Assembly: GCF_005954645.2 (NCBI RefSeq)
Contig: NZ_CP040695.2
Span: 4,363,649-4,427,648, forward strand
Length of the DNA: 64,000 nucleotides
Direction: 5' to 3'
Origin: Nocardioides sp. S-1144
Lineage (GTDB): Bacteria > Actinomycetota > Actinomycetes > Propionibacteriales > Nocardioidaceae
The notes under the pieces are model-generated. The model saw nothing but the letters and a program-made list of their open reading frames with translations. It did not search any database and was not told the origin of the DNA. Position numbers and translations under genes: made by a program. Positions 52,450 through 60,552 of the stretch are shown here, piece after piece (the first letter of the stretch is position 1; every line of letters starts with the position of its first letter).

Positions 52450-53196
52450 ATGTCCGACCAGCAGCCCGAGGCGACACCCGAGCAGCAGGCGCACGTGCGC
52501 CGACTGCTCGCGAAGGCGCGCCACACCGAGCCGCTGCCGCCCGAGGTGGCGCAGCGGCTCGACGGCGTGCTCGGACAGCTGGTCTCCGAGGGCCCCCGCG
52601 CCATCGACCCTCCCCCGCCGCCGGGCCCCGCCCCGGTCGACGAGCTCGCCGCCCGCCGGCGGCGCCGGGTGACCGGGCTGCTCGCGGCGGCCGCCGCGGT
52701 CGTGGTCGTCGGCGTCGGCATCGGTCAGCTGACCGACCTCTCCGGCGGCAGCGACAGCGACGACAGCGGCGGGGCCGACGTGAGCTCCGCCGGCAGCGCG
52801 GCCGACGAGGACGGGGCGGCGGACGTGCCCGAGCGTCAGCCGCAGGCGCCCGGCGAGGTGCCCTCCCAGGAGCCGTCGGGCCCACCACCGCAGCTCGCCG
52901 GCGCCCGGCCGCCGAACGTCTCGGCCGACTTCGCCACCGACGCCGCCCGCCTGCGCCCACGCGCCGTGGTCCCCTCGGCCGCCGGCACCGTCGTCACCGG
53001 CGCCGACCTCAGCGACGACCCGATGTTCGTCTGCGACCCGACCCCGGCCGGCCCGGGCCTGCTGCTCGCCGTCCGCTACGACGACCGGCCGGCCGTGCTG
53101 GCCTACCGACCGGCCCGCGGCGACACCCAGCCGGTCGAGCTCCTGCGCTGCGGCACCGGCGACGTGCTGCGCTCCACGGTGCTGCCCGCGCCCTGA
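52450..53196 (+). CDS. Putative membrane anti-sigma factor of SigM
   Basis: 248 residues. The N-terminal cytoplasmic helices (EQQAHVRRLLAKARHTEPLPPEVAQRLDGVLGQL) resemble the sigma-binding part of anti-sigma proteins. One transmembrane helix lies at about 74-95 (VTGLLAAAAAVVVVGVGIG). An Asp/Ser/Pro-rich extracytoplasmic part carries two Cys (MFVCDPTP, LLRCGTG). It lies 45 bases after sigM, the position of the mycobacterial anti-SigM gene. No ZAS zinc motif is seen. Assignment is by position and topology. Confidence 0.7.
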   Translation: MSDQQPEATPEQQAHVRRLLAKARHTEPLPPEVAQRLDGVLGQLVSEGPRAIDPPPPPGPAPVDELAARRRRRVTGLLAAAAAVVVVGVGIGQLTDLSGGSDSDDSGGADVSSAGSAADEDGAADVPERQPQAPGEVPSQEPSGPPPQLAGARPPNVSADFATDAARLRPRAVVPSAAGTVVTGADLSDDPMFVCDPTPAGPGLLLAVRYDDRPAVLAYRPARGDTQPVELLRCGTGDVLRSTVLPAP

Positions 53197-53220
53197 CGAC
53201 CCGGTCGGTCGCGGCCCGCG

Positions 53221-53247
53221 GGGAATCCCGCACGCCTACGATCGGTT
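53221..53247 (+). promoter_or_regulatory. SigR/SigH-type promoter of trxB
   Basis: GGGAAT (53221-53226), exactly 18 bases, then GTT (53245-53247). This fits the SigR consensus GGGAAT-N18-GTT for thiol-oxidative-stress promoters. It lies 54 bases before the trxB ATG. Confidence 0.65.
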
Positions 53248-53300
53248 CCACCAGCGAGACCAGAACACCCGAGCACCCAGCCGAGGAGCGCACCACTTCC

Positions 53301-54314
53301 ATGTCGACCCGCAACGTCATCATCATCGGCTCCGGCCCGTCCGGCTACACCGCGGCCGTGTACGCCGCGCGCGCCAACCTCCAGCCCCTGCTGTTCGAGG
53401 GGTCGGTCACCGCCGGCGGAGCGCTCATGAACACGACCGAGGTCGAGAACTTCCCCGGCTTCCGCGACGGCATCATGGGCCCGGCCCTGATGGACGAGAT
53501 GCGGGCCCAGGCCGAGCGCTTCGGCGCCGAGATGATCGCCGACGACGTCGTCGAGGTCGACCTGACCGGCGACGTCAAGGTCGTCCGGACCGCCACCGAC
53601 ACCTACACCGCCCGCGCGGTGATCCTGGCGATGGGCTCGGGCTACCGCAAGCTCGGGCTGCCCAACGAGGACGCGCTGTCCGGTCGCGGCGTCTCCTGGT
53701 GCGCGACCTGCGACGGCTTCTTCTTCCGCGACCAGCACATCGCCGTCGTCGGCGGCGGCGACTCCGCCATCGAGGAGGCCACCTTCCTGACCCGGTTCGG
53801 GTCGAAGGTGTCGCTCATCGTGCGCCGCGACGAGCTGCGGGCCTCGAAGATCATGCAGGAGCGGGCCTTCGCCGACCCCAAGCTCGACATCGTCTGGAAC
53901 TCGGTGGTCGAGACCATCAACGGCGCCGAGAGCCTCGAGTCGGTGACGCTGAAGGACACCGTGACCGGCGAGACCCGCGACCTCGACGCCACCGGCCTGT
54001 TCATCGCCATCGGGCACGACCCGCGCTCCGAGCTGCTGCCCGGCCAGGTCGACCTCGACGAGAACGGCTACGTGCTGGCGGGCCACACCGCGGGCCACCC
54101 CAGCACCGGCACCAACCTGCCCGGCGTCTTCGCGGCCGGCGACCTGGTCGACCACCACTACCGCCAGGCCATCACCGCCGCCGGCACCGGCTGCGCGGCC
54201 GCGCTCGACGCCGAGCGCTTCCTGGCCGAGCTCGACCACCTCGACGCCACCACCTCGACGCCCCCCTCGCCCGCCGAGGCGCAGGAGCGGGCCGACGAGG
54301 TCGCCGCGCTCTGA
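53301..54314 (+). CDS. trxB: Thioredoxin-disulfide reductase
   Basis: 337 residues. FAD motif IIIGSGPSGYTAAVYAARA, redox pair CATCDG (SWCATCDGFFF, near residue 134), NADPH motif VVGGGDSAIEEA near 150, and the final FAD block GVFAAGDLVDHHYRQAITAAGTGCAAALDAE. Reduces thioredoxin with NADPH. ATG at 53301 is the only start fitting the nucleotide motif. Preceded by a SigR-type promoter; trxA follows. Confidence 0.96.
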   Translation: MSTRNVIIIGSGPSGYTAAVYAARANLQPLLFEGSVTAGGALMNTTEVENFPGFRDGIMGPALMDEMRAQAERFGAEMIADDVVEVDLTGDVKVVRTATDTYTARAVILAMGSGYRKLGLPNEDALSGRGVSWCATCDGFFFRDQHIAVVGGGDSAIEEATFLTRFGSKVSLIVRRDELRASKIMQERAFADPKLDIVWNSVVETINGAESLESVTLKDTVTGETRDLDATGLFIAIGHDPRSELLPGQVDLDENGYVLAGHTAGHPSTGTNLPGVFAAGDLVDHHYRQAITAAGTGCAAALDAERFLAELDHLDATTSTPPSPAEAQERADEVAAL

Positions 54315-54409
54315 GCACCGCGGCCGGGAACACCGGCCGCACCCCCGGCGTTGTGCCGGTACCCCGCGACACTCCAGCGACATCCGAAGCAGCAGAGAAG
54401 GGAAGCACC

Positions 54410-54736
54410 ATGGGCAACATCGCAGCCGTCACCGACGCCGAGTTCGAGGCACAGGTCCTCAAGTCCGAGAAGCCGGTCCTGGTCGACTTCTGGGCCGAGT
54501 GGTGCGGCCCGTGCCGCCAGGTCGCCCCGATCCTCGACGAGATCCAGGCCGCCCACGGCGAGAAGATCACGTTCCTCAAGATGAACGTCGACGAGAATCC
54601 CGTCACGCCGTCGTCCTACCGGGTCACCGGCATCCCGACGATCAACGTCTACCAGGGCGGCGAGGTCGTCCGCAGCATCGTCGGCGCCCGCCCCAAGGCC
54701 GCGCTCCTCAAGGAGCTCGAGGAGTTCACCGCCTGA
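54410..54736 (+). CDS. trxA: Thioredoxin
   Basis: 108 residues with the WCGPC active site (VDFWAEWCGPCRQVAPILDE, residues about 25-44) and the cis-Pro loop GIPTINVYQGG. Electron donor for ribonucleotide reductase, methionine sulfoxide reductases and possibly the ArsC in this window. RBS AAGGGAAG before the ATG. Follows trxB by 95 bases and is closed by a strong hairpin. Confidence 0.96.
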   Translation: MGNIAAVTDAEFEAQVLKSEKPVLVDFWAEWCGPCRQVAPILDEIQAAHGEKITFLKMNVDENPVTPSSYRVTGIPTINVYQGGEVVRSIVGARPKAALLKELEEFTA

Positions 54737-54760
54737 CCGCGGTCCCTCGACGCAGCACCG

Positions 54761-54793
54761 GAGACCCCGGACGCCTCAGGCGTCCGGGGTCTC
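54761..54793. terminator. Bidirectional terminator between trxA and the acetyltransferase
   Basis: A 15-bp perfect stem, GAGACCCCGGACGCC with its complement, and a TCA loop. The loop is the acetyltransferase stop codon (54776-54778) on the other strand. Confidence 0.7.
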
Positions 54794-55441
54794 TGCGTCC
54801 CGCAGGGACGGCGCCGGCGACGTCCGGGGCCGCACCGCGCCGACGAGCCGCTCGACCGCCGCCTCGACCTCCTCGCGCCAGGTCAGGGCCGAACGCAGCT
54901 CCATCCGCAGCCGCGGCGTCGTGGGGTGCGCGCGGTGGGTCTTGAAGCCCACCCGGGCCAGGAAGTCGGCGCTGACCACGCACCGGCCGCGGGAGCGGGT
55001 GTCGCCGAAGGCCTCGACGGCCCGGATCCCGCCGCGCTCGAGGAGGTCGCGGGCCATCGCCTGCACGAGCGCGCGGCCCAGTCCGCCGCCGGCGTGGCGC
55101 GGGTCGACGTGGGCCGTGGTCAGCAGGACGGCGTCCGGCGAGACCGGCGCCGTCGGGTGCGCGTCGGCGCCCGGCACGAAGGCCGGCGGGGCGTAGACGA
55201 CGTAGCCGACCGGGACGTCGTCCACCAGCGCCACCCGCCCGCACGAGCCCCACTCGCGCAGCACGTGGGAGAGCCAGGCCTCCTTCTCCGCCGCGGCGCC
55301 CGCGAGGGGGTCGGCGGTGCGGTCGAGCCGGGCGCGGCGCACGGGGTCGAGCTCCCACCGCACGCAGGTGTGGCACGGCACGCCGGCCTGGCCGAGCGCC
55401 TCGAGGCGGTCGGGCGTCAACCGGACCATCCGGCGCGTCAT
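54776..55441 (-). CDS. GNAT family N-acetyltransferase
   Basis: 221 residues. The acetyl-CoA region is AVLLTTAHVDPRHAGGGLGRALVQAMARDLLERGGIRAVEAFGD (about residues 103-147), with VALVDDVPVGYVVYAP before it. Two Cys near the N-terminus (PCHTCVRWE) and a Cys in RGRCVVSADFLARVGF are notable. Divergent from the aminotransferase gene. Acceptor unknown. Its last codons lie in the shared terminator stem. Confidence 0.85.
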   Translation of the reverse strand: MTRRMVRLTPDRLEALGQAGVPCHTCVRWELDPVRRARLDRTADPLAGAAAEKEAWLSHVLREWGSCGRVALVDDVPVGYVVYAPPAFVPGADAHPTAPVSPDAVLLTTAHVDPRHAGGGLGRALVQAMARDLLERGGIRAVEAFGDTRSRGRCVVSADFLARVGFKTHRAHPTTPRLRMELRSALTWREEVEAAVERLVGAVRPRTSPAPSLRDAETPDA

Positions 55442-55496
55442 GGCTTCGAGGGTAGTGCGGCAGCGCGGCGGCGGGGTGACCTGCGAGGATGCCGAG

Positions 55497-56711
55497 GTGC
55501 GTCAGATCCGCCAGAGCAAGAAGCTCCACGATGTCCGCTACGACGTGCGGGGTCCGATCCTCGTCGAGGCCCAGCGCCTCGAGGCCGAGGGCCACCGCGT
55601 CCTCAAGCTCAACATCGGCAACCCGGCCCCGTTCGGCTTCGAGGCGCCCGAGGCGATCCTCGCCGACGTCGCCCACCACCTGGCCGACTCGCAGGGCTAC
55701 AGCGACTCCCGCGGCATCTTCTCCGCGCGCACCGCGGTGGCCCAGTACTACCAGCAGCGCGGGCTGCGCGAGACCACCGTCGACGACGTCTTCATCGGCA
55801 ACGGCGTCTCCGAGCTGATCTCGATGGTGCTGCAGGCCTTCCTCGACGACGGCAACGAGATCCTCGTGCCGGCCCCCGACTACCCGCTGTGGACCGGCGC
55901 GGTGACCCTGTCGGGCGGCACGCCGGTGCACTACCTCTGCGACGAGGAGAACGGGTGGAACCCCGACCTCGCCGACATCGAGTCGAAGATCACCGAGAAC
56001 ACCCACGGTATCGTCATCATCAACCCGAACAACCCCACCGGGGCGGTGTACAGCAAGGAGATCGTCGCCGGGCTGGTCGACATCGCCCGGCGGCACGAGC
56101 TGGTCGTCTTCGCCGACGAGATCTACGAGAAGATCCTCTTCGACGACGCCGTGCACCACCACGCGGCGGCCGCCGCCGGCGACGACGTCCTGTGCCTCAC
56201 GTTCAGCGGCCTCTCCAAGGCCTACCGCGTCTGCGGCTACCGGGCCGGCTGGGTGATGATCTCCGGCCCCCAGGAGGTCGCCACCGACTTCCTCGAGGGC
56301 CTGACCCTCATCGCCAACATGCGGATGTGCGCCAACGTGCCCGCCCAGCACGCGATCCAGACCGCGCTGGGCGGTTACCAGTCGATCGAGGAGCTGATCG
56401 TCCCGGGCGGGCGGTTCTACGAGCAGAGCATGCTCGCCCACCGGCTGCTCAACGAGATCCCCGGCGTCTCGTCGGTGCAGCCGCGCGGGGCGCTCTACTG
56501 CTTCCCCCGCCTCGACCCCGACGTGTACGCCATCGACGACGACGAGGCGTTCGTCATCGACCTGCTGCGGGCCAAGAAGATCCTGGTCACCCACGGGACC
56601 GGGTTCAACTGGCCGCGTCCCGACCACTTCCGGCTCGTCACCCTCCCCGACGTCGCCATGCTCGAGGAGGCGATCGGCCGGATCGCCGACTTCCTCGCCA
56701 CCCGCCGCTGA
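55497..56711 (+). CDS. Pyridoxal-phosphate aminotransferase (AlaA/class I-II)
   Basis: 404 residues of fold type I. RYDVRGPILVEAQRLEAEGHRVLKLNIGNPAPFGF is typical of the AlaA-like alanine aminotransferases. PNNPTGAVYSKE, VFADEIYEKILFDD and the PLP-Lys segment TFSGLSKAYRVCGYRAGW (Lys near residue 241) are intact. It interconverts pyruvate and alanine with glutamate, which supplies alanine for the wall and metabolism. GTG at 55497 follows a GAGGAT element by 6-7 bases, so the mRNA may be leaderless. Confidence 0.9.
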   Translation: MRQIRQSKKLHDVRYDVRGPILVEAQRLEAEGHRVLKLNIGNPAPFGFEAPEAILADVAHHLADSQGYSDSRGIFSARTAVAQYYQQRGLRETTVDDVFIGNGVSELISMVLQAFLDDGNEILVPAPDYPLWTGAVTLSGGTPVHYLCDEENGWNPDLADIESKITENTHGIVIINPNNPTGAVYSKEIVAGLVDIARRHELVVFADEIYEKILFDDAVHHHAAAAAGDDVLCLTFSGLSKAYRVCGYRAGWVMISGPQEVATDFLEGLTLIANMRMCANVPAQHAIQTALGGYQSIEELIVPGGRFYEQSMLAHRLLNEIPGVSSVQPRGALYCFPRLDPDVYAIDDDEAFVIDLLRAKKILVTHGTGFNWPRPDHFRLVTLPDVAMLEEAIGRIADFLATRR

Positions 56712-56761
56712 CCGCCCGCCCTGCACCGCCCTCGCCTGTCCCACCGCCCAGGAGCCACCGC

Positions 56762-57535
56762 ATGCGCGACCTGACCTACCCGCCCGTGATCCTGACCGCG
56801 AAGACGCTGTTCCGTGCCCTCGGACAGACCTTCCAGATGAGCGGCACCGAGCACGTCCCCCGCACCGGCGGGGTGATGCTCGCGGTCAACCACATCAGCT
56901 ACGTCGACTTCGTCTACGGCGGGCTGGCGGCGAACCCGTCCAAGCGGCTGGTGCGCTTCATGGCCAAGAAGGAGATCTTCGACCACCCGGTCGGGGGCCC
57001 GGTGATGCGCTCGTTCCACCACATCGAGGTCGACCGGGGCGCGGGCGTGGCCTCCGCTGCGAAGGCCGTCGACTACCTCCGCTCCGGCGAGGTCGTCGGG
57101 ATCTTCCCCGAGGCGACCATCTCCCGCTCCTTCCAGCTCAAGGAGTTCAAGACCGGCGCCGTGCGGATCGCCGCCGAGGCCGGCGTGCCGATCGTGCCGG
57201 TGATCCTGTGGGGCACGCACCGGATGATGACCAAGGACCACGACCGCGACTTCAGCCGCGGGAAGACGATCGCGGTCAGCTGCGCCCCTCCCCTGCACCC
57301 GACCGGTGCGGACCCGGTGGGCGACACCGCGACCCTGCACCGGGTGATGAGCTCGCTGCTCGACGAGACGATCCGCACCTACCCGGCGCACGAGCAGCCC
57401 CCGGGGTCCTGGTGGCTGCCCGCGGCGTACGGCGGGAGCGCGCCGACCCCCGAGGAGGCGGTCCGCCTCGACGCCGAGGAGAAGCGCGCCCGGGCGGCGA
57501 GGCGGGCCGAGAAGCGCGCCGCGAAGCGGAAGTAG
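56762..57535 (+). CDS. Lysophospholipid acyltransferase (PlsC-like, 1-acylglycerol-3-phosphate)
   Basis: 257 residues. The catalytic NHx4D appears as NHISYVD (residues about 43-49). FHHIEVDRG and GIFPEATISRSF are the further acyltransferase motifs, followed by VPVILWGTHR. A Lys/Arg/Ala-rich C-terminus (EKRARAARRAEKRAAKRK) may bind the membrane. Adds the second acyl chain in phospholipid synthesis. Close behind the aminotransferase gene (50 bases). Confidence 0.9.
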   Translation: MRDLTYPPVILTAKTLFRALGQTFQMSGTEHVPRTGGVMLAVNHISYVDFVYGGLAANPSKRLVRFMAKKEIFDHPVGGPVMRSFHHIEVDRGAGVASAAKAVDYLRSGEVVGIFPEATISRSFQLKEFKTGAVRIAAEAGVPIVPVILWGTHRMMTKDHDRDFSRGKTIAVSCAPPLHPTGADPVGDTATLHRVMSSLLDETIRTYPAHEQPPGSWWLPAAYGGSAPTPEEAVRLDAEEKRARAARRAEKRAAKRK

Positions 57536-57547
57536 ACATCGCACGGG

Positions 57548-57581
57548 TCGACATGTTGACTTGTCGACAAAGAGACTTGTC
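57548..57581. repeat. Dyad and direct repeats between convergent acyltransferase and parB genes
   Basis: TCGACA (57548-57553) and TGTCGA (57562-57567) form a dyad. GACTTGTC occurs twice (57558-57565 and 57574-57581, 16 bp apart). The 69-base gap is distinctly less GC-rich than its flanks. Function unknown. Confidence 0.35.
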
Positions 57582-57604
57582 CACCTGCCGGCGGGTAGAA
57601 GAGC

Positions 57605-58579
57605 CTAGACGGGGCGGTCGGTCCGGTTCCGCGGGTCCATCACGTCGACGATCCGGCGGAGGTCCTCGAGGGTGGCGAACTCGACGGTGATCTTGCCCCT
57701 GCGCTGACCCAGGTCGACCTTCACGCGCGTCTCGAAGCGGTCCGACAGCCGCTCGGCGAGGTCGGCGAGCCCGGGGGCCACCGCCCGGCTCCGCGTCCGG
57801 CGGGTCCGCCCGGCGAGCTCGCCGTCCGCGACCGCGACGATCTCCTCCAGGGCGCGCACGCTGATGCCCTCGGCGACCACGCGCTGGGCCAGGCGGTCCT
57901 GGAGGTCGCCGTCCTCGACGGAGAGCAGGCTGCGGGCGTGCCCCGCGGAGAGGACGCCGGCCGCGACGCGCCGCTGCACCGCGGGGCTGAGCCGCATCAG
58001 GCGGAGGGTGTTGCTGATCTGCGGTCGCGAGCGCCCGATCCGGGTGGCCAGCTCGTCGTGGGTGCAGCCGAAGTCCTCCAGGAGCTGGGCGTAGGCCGCC
58101 GCCTCCTCGAGCGGGTTGAGCTGGCTGCGGTGCAGGTTCTCCAGGAGGGCGTCACGCAGCATGTCGACGTCGTCGGTCTGCCGCACGATGGCCGGGATGC
58201 TCGTGAGACCGGCCTGCTGAGAGGCGCGCCAGCGGCGCTCGCCCATGATCAGCTCGTAGGCGTCCGGTCCGGTGCGGCGCACCACGATCGGCTGGAGCAG
58301 CCCGACCTCGGTCACCGAGTGGACGAGCTCGGCCATCGCCTCCTCGTCGAAGACCTGGCGCGGCTGCACGGCGTTCGGCACGATCTGCTGGATCGGCAGC
58401 TCCGCGAAGTAGGCGCCGGCGACCGGAGCCAGACCCTCGGACGTCGTGCCGTCCGCTCCCCCGGCACCGGACGGGCCCGTCGTCTCCGCGGACGGTGCGG
58501 CCGAGGGCGGCGGCCCGGTCGGGATCAGCGAGCCGAGACCACGGCCCAGGCCGCGGCGCTGCCCGGACGAGCCGCTCAT
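57605..58579 (-). CDS. parB: Chromosome partitioning protein ParB
   Basis: 324 residues. N-terminus RRGLGRGLGSLIP (ParA-interacting), then the CTPase/parS domain: IQQIVPNAVQPRQVFDEEAMAEL, the GERRWRA box (MGERRWRASQQAG), and the helix-turn-helix TRIGRSRPQISNTLRLMRLS. A C-terminal dimerisation domain follows. It loads at parS sites, two of which lie in this window within 2 kb, and slides to form the partition complex. ATG overlaps the parA stop (ATGA). Confidence 0.96.
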   Translation of the reverse strand: MSGSSGQRRGLGRGLGSLIPTGPPPSAAPSAETTGPSGAGGADGTTSEGLAPVAGAYFAELPIQQIVPNAVQPRQVFDEEAMAELVHSVTEVGLLQPIVVRRTGPDAYELIMGERRWRASQQAGLTSIPAIVRQTDDVDMLRDALLENLHRSQLNPLEEAAAYAQLLEDFGCTHDELATRIGRSRPQISNTLRLMRLSPAVQRRVAAGVLSAGHARSLLSVEDGDLQDRLAQRVVAEGISVRALEEIVAVADGELAGRTRRTRSRAVAPGLADLAERLSDRFETRVKVDLGQRRGKITVEFATLEDLRRIVDVMDPRNRTDRPV

Positions 58580-59586
58580 CCGTGCACTCCTTTGGTGGCG
58601 ATCTCGCGCGCCGCCTCGAGGTAGGAGAGCGCACCCGGCGAACCCGGGTCGTAGGTCATCACCGTCTGGCCGTAGGACGGCGCCTCCGAGACCCGCACCG
58701 AGCGCGGGATGTTGGTGCGGAGCACCTGGTCACCGAAGTGGTTGCGCACCTCCTCGGCGACGCCGGCGGCCAGCCGCGTGCGGGCGTCGTACATCGTCAT
58801 GAGGATCGTGGAGACCGCGAGGTCGGGGTTGAGGTGCGCACGGACCATGTCGACGGTCTCCAGCAGCTGCCCGAGGCCCTCGAGCGCGTAGTACTCGGCC
58901 TGGATGGGGATCATCATCTCGTCGCCGGCGACCAGGGCGTTCAGCGTGAGCAGGCCCAGCGACGGGGGGCAGTCGATCAGCACGTAGTCGAAGCGGTCCT
59001 CGCCGGCCAACGACTCCGCGCCGACGAGCGGGTGGGCGTGGATCGCCTTGCGCAGGCGTCCCTCGCGCGCCACCACGCTGACGAGCTCGATCTCGGCGCC
59101 CGCCAGGTCGATCGTGGCCGGGACGACGTACAGGGAGGGCAGCTCGGGGCACGGCTGCGCGATCTCGGCCAGCGGCCGGCCGTCGACGAGGGCGTCGTAC
59201 GTCGACGGCACACCGCGCCGGTGCTCGACGCTCAGCGCCGTCGACGCGTTGCCCTGGGGGTCGAGGTCGATGACGAGCACCCGCTGGCCGAGCTGCGCCA
59301 GCGCGGCGGCGATGTTCACCGTCGTCGTGGTCTTGCCGACGCCGCCCTTCTGGTTGGCCACCACCATGACCCGCGTGCCGCGCGGGCGGGGGACGGCGCT
59401 CAGGCTGCCGCCGGCACTGGTCGTGGTGCGCCGGGCCAGGAGCGTGTGCTGCGCGGCCCGCGCCAGCGGGGTCTCCTCGGAGTCGAAGCCCGCGTCGAAC
59501 GACGCGAGGTCACCGGCCGTGCGCACCGCCGGCCGGCTCGCGGGCCGGCCCGTCGGTCGGCCGGACGGGGGAGGGGTGTTCGACAC
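58576..59586 (-). CDS. parA: Chromosome partitioning protein ParA
   Basis: 336 residues from the GTG at 59586, chosen because CGGAG stands upstream. An ATG at 59613 (MFHVKR...) inside the parS site is the alternative. After a Pro/Arg-rich N-terminus of about 70 residues come the deviant Walker A ANQKGGVGKTTTTVN, VLVIDLDPQGNAST and VLIDCPPSLGLLT. It is the ATPase that moves ParB-parS complexes. Coupled to parB by a 4-base overlap. Confidence 0.94.
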   Translation of the reverse strand: MSNTPPPSGRPTGRPASRPAVRTAGDLASFDAGFDSEETPLARAAQHTLLARRTTTSAGGSLSAVPRPRGTRVMVVANQKGGVGKTTTTVNIAAALAQLGQRVLVIDLDPQGNASTALSVEHRRGVPSTYDALVDGRPLAEIAQPCPELPSLYVVPATIDLAGAEIELVSVVAREGRLRKAIHAHPLVGAESLAGEDRFDYVLIDCPPSLGLLTLNALVAGDEMMIPIQAEYYALEGLGQLLETVDMVRAHLNPDLAVSTILMTMYDARTRLAAGVAEEVRNHFGDQVLRTNIPRSVRVSEAPSYGQTVMTYDPGSPGALSYLEAAREIATKGVHG

Positions 59587-59596
59587 TGGGTGACTC

Positions 59597-59612
59597 CGTT
59601 TCACGTGAAACA
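59597..59612. other. parS site 1
   Basis: CGTTTCACGTGAAACA contains the perfect core GTTTCACGTGAAAC (59598-59611) of the ParB-binding consensus. It lies at the 5' end of parA. Confidence 0.93.
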
Positions 59613-59649
59613 TATCCGGACCGGCTGCGTGCCGATGCGGGTTCAAGCC

Positions 59650-59714
59650 TGGGGATAACTGGGGGCTGCCTGTGGAGAACTTGCCTTCTCAGGCGGGGAA
59701 CGACCGGTGGATAA
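59650..59714. promoter_or_regulatory. DnaA-box-like motifs between rsmG and parA
   Basis: Three reverse-strand motifs: TTATCCCCA (59650-59658), TTCTCCACA (59671-59679) and TTATCCACC (59706-59714). They resemble the set upstream of dnaB and may couple parAB expression to DnaA. Confidence 0.4.
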
Positions 59715-59738
59715 CTCTCGCAGACCCTTGGAAAACGC

Positions 59739-60515
59739 TCACGACGACGGGCCCCGCCGCCGGGCCGACTTCATGCCACGTCCCCGAGGGGCCGCCGCGC
59801 GCCCGCCACCACCTTTGCTACCTCGGCCACCCGACGAGCGAGCCGACGGCGGCCACGATACCGAGGACGGGTCGGCCCACGCGACCCGGACGGCGTGGGT
59901 TGTGGACGGGATCAGCCCGCCCCCGAGCTCGAGGACCTGTGGGGGAGCGCAGCCCCAGCCGCGGAGCTCGGCCGCAGCCTCCTCGATCTCCGCGGCGACG
60001 TTCGATCCCTTCATCGCCACCAGCGACCCGTGGGCGGCCACCAGCGGCATGCTCCAGTCGAGCAGGCGACCCAGCGGCGCGACCGCACGCGAGGTCACCA
60101 CGTCGAACCGCTCGACCCCGTGCAGCGCCTCGGCACGAGCGCGGCGAACCGTGACGGCGAGCCCGAGCTCGGCCACGACCTCGTCGAGGAACGTCGTCCG
60201 TCGCAGCAAGGGCTCGACCAGGGTCAGCCTCAGGTCCGGGCGCGCGATCGCCAGGACCACTCCCGGGAGGCCGGCGCCCGAGCCGACGTCGCACACCGCC
60301 GCGCCCTCCGGGACCTCCTGAACCAGCACGGCGCAGTTCAGGAGGTGGCGCTCCCACAACCGTGGCGCCTCGCGGGGGCCGATGAGCCCCCGCACGACGC
60401 CGTCGGTGGCCAGCAGCGTCGCGAAGCGCTCGGCGAGGGGCAGGCGGTCAGGCGGAAACACCCCCCGCGCCTCGTCCGGCACGGGGGGTGTTTCACGTGA
60501 AACGTCGTCCGTCAC
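59739..60515 (-). CDS. rsmG: 16S rRNA (guanine(527)-N(7))-methyltransferase RsmG
   Basis: 258 residues. N-terminus DVSRETPP is encoded by parS site 2, a usual feature in actinobacteria. LWERHLLNCAVL, the SAM-binding VCDVGSGAGLPGVVLAIARPDL (residues about 87-108) and TSRAVAPLGRLLDW are family blocks. The last 50 residues after TTHAVRVA are a basic, Gly/Arg-rich tail longer than usual. Methylates G527 of 16S rRNA; loss gives low-level streptomycin resistance. GTG at 60515. Confidence 0.93.
   Translation of the reverse strand: MTDDVSRETPPVPDEARGVFPPDRLPLAERFATLLATDGVVRGLIGPREAPRLWERHLLNCAVLVQEVPEGAAVCDVGSGAGLPGVVLAIARPDLRLTLVEPLLRRTTFLDEVVAELGLAVTVRRARAEALHGVERFDVVTSRAVAPLGRLLDWSMPLVAAHGSLVAMKGSNVAAEIEEAAAELRGWGCAPPQVLELGGGLIPSTTHAVRVAWADPSSVSWPPSARSSGGRGSKGGGGRAAAPRGRGMKSARRRGPSS
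60489..60504. other. parS site 2
   Basis: TGTTTCACGTGAAACG contains the perfect core GTTTCACGTGAAAC (60490-60503). It lies inside the 5' end of rsmG, 892 bp from parS site 1. Confidence 0.93.
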
Positions 60516-60552
60516 GCGGGGGACCCGCTCGTCGAACCCGTCACTGCGGTGC

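Noticed and set aside
59739..59900. Frameshift at the 3' end of rsmG
   Set aside because: The tail after VRVA is longer and more basic than usual, but basic variable tails are common in this family and no alternative frame gives a clearly better ending.
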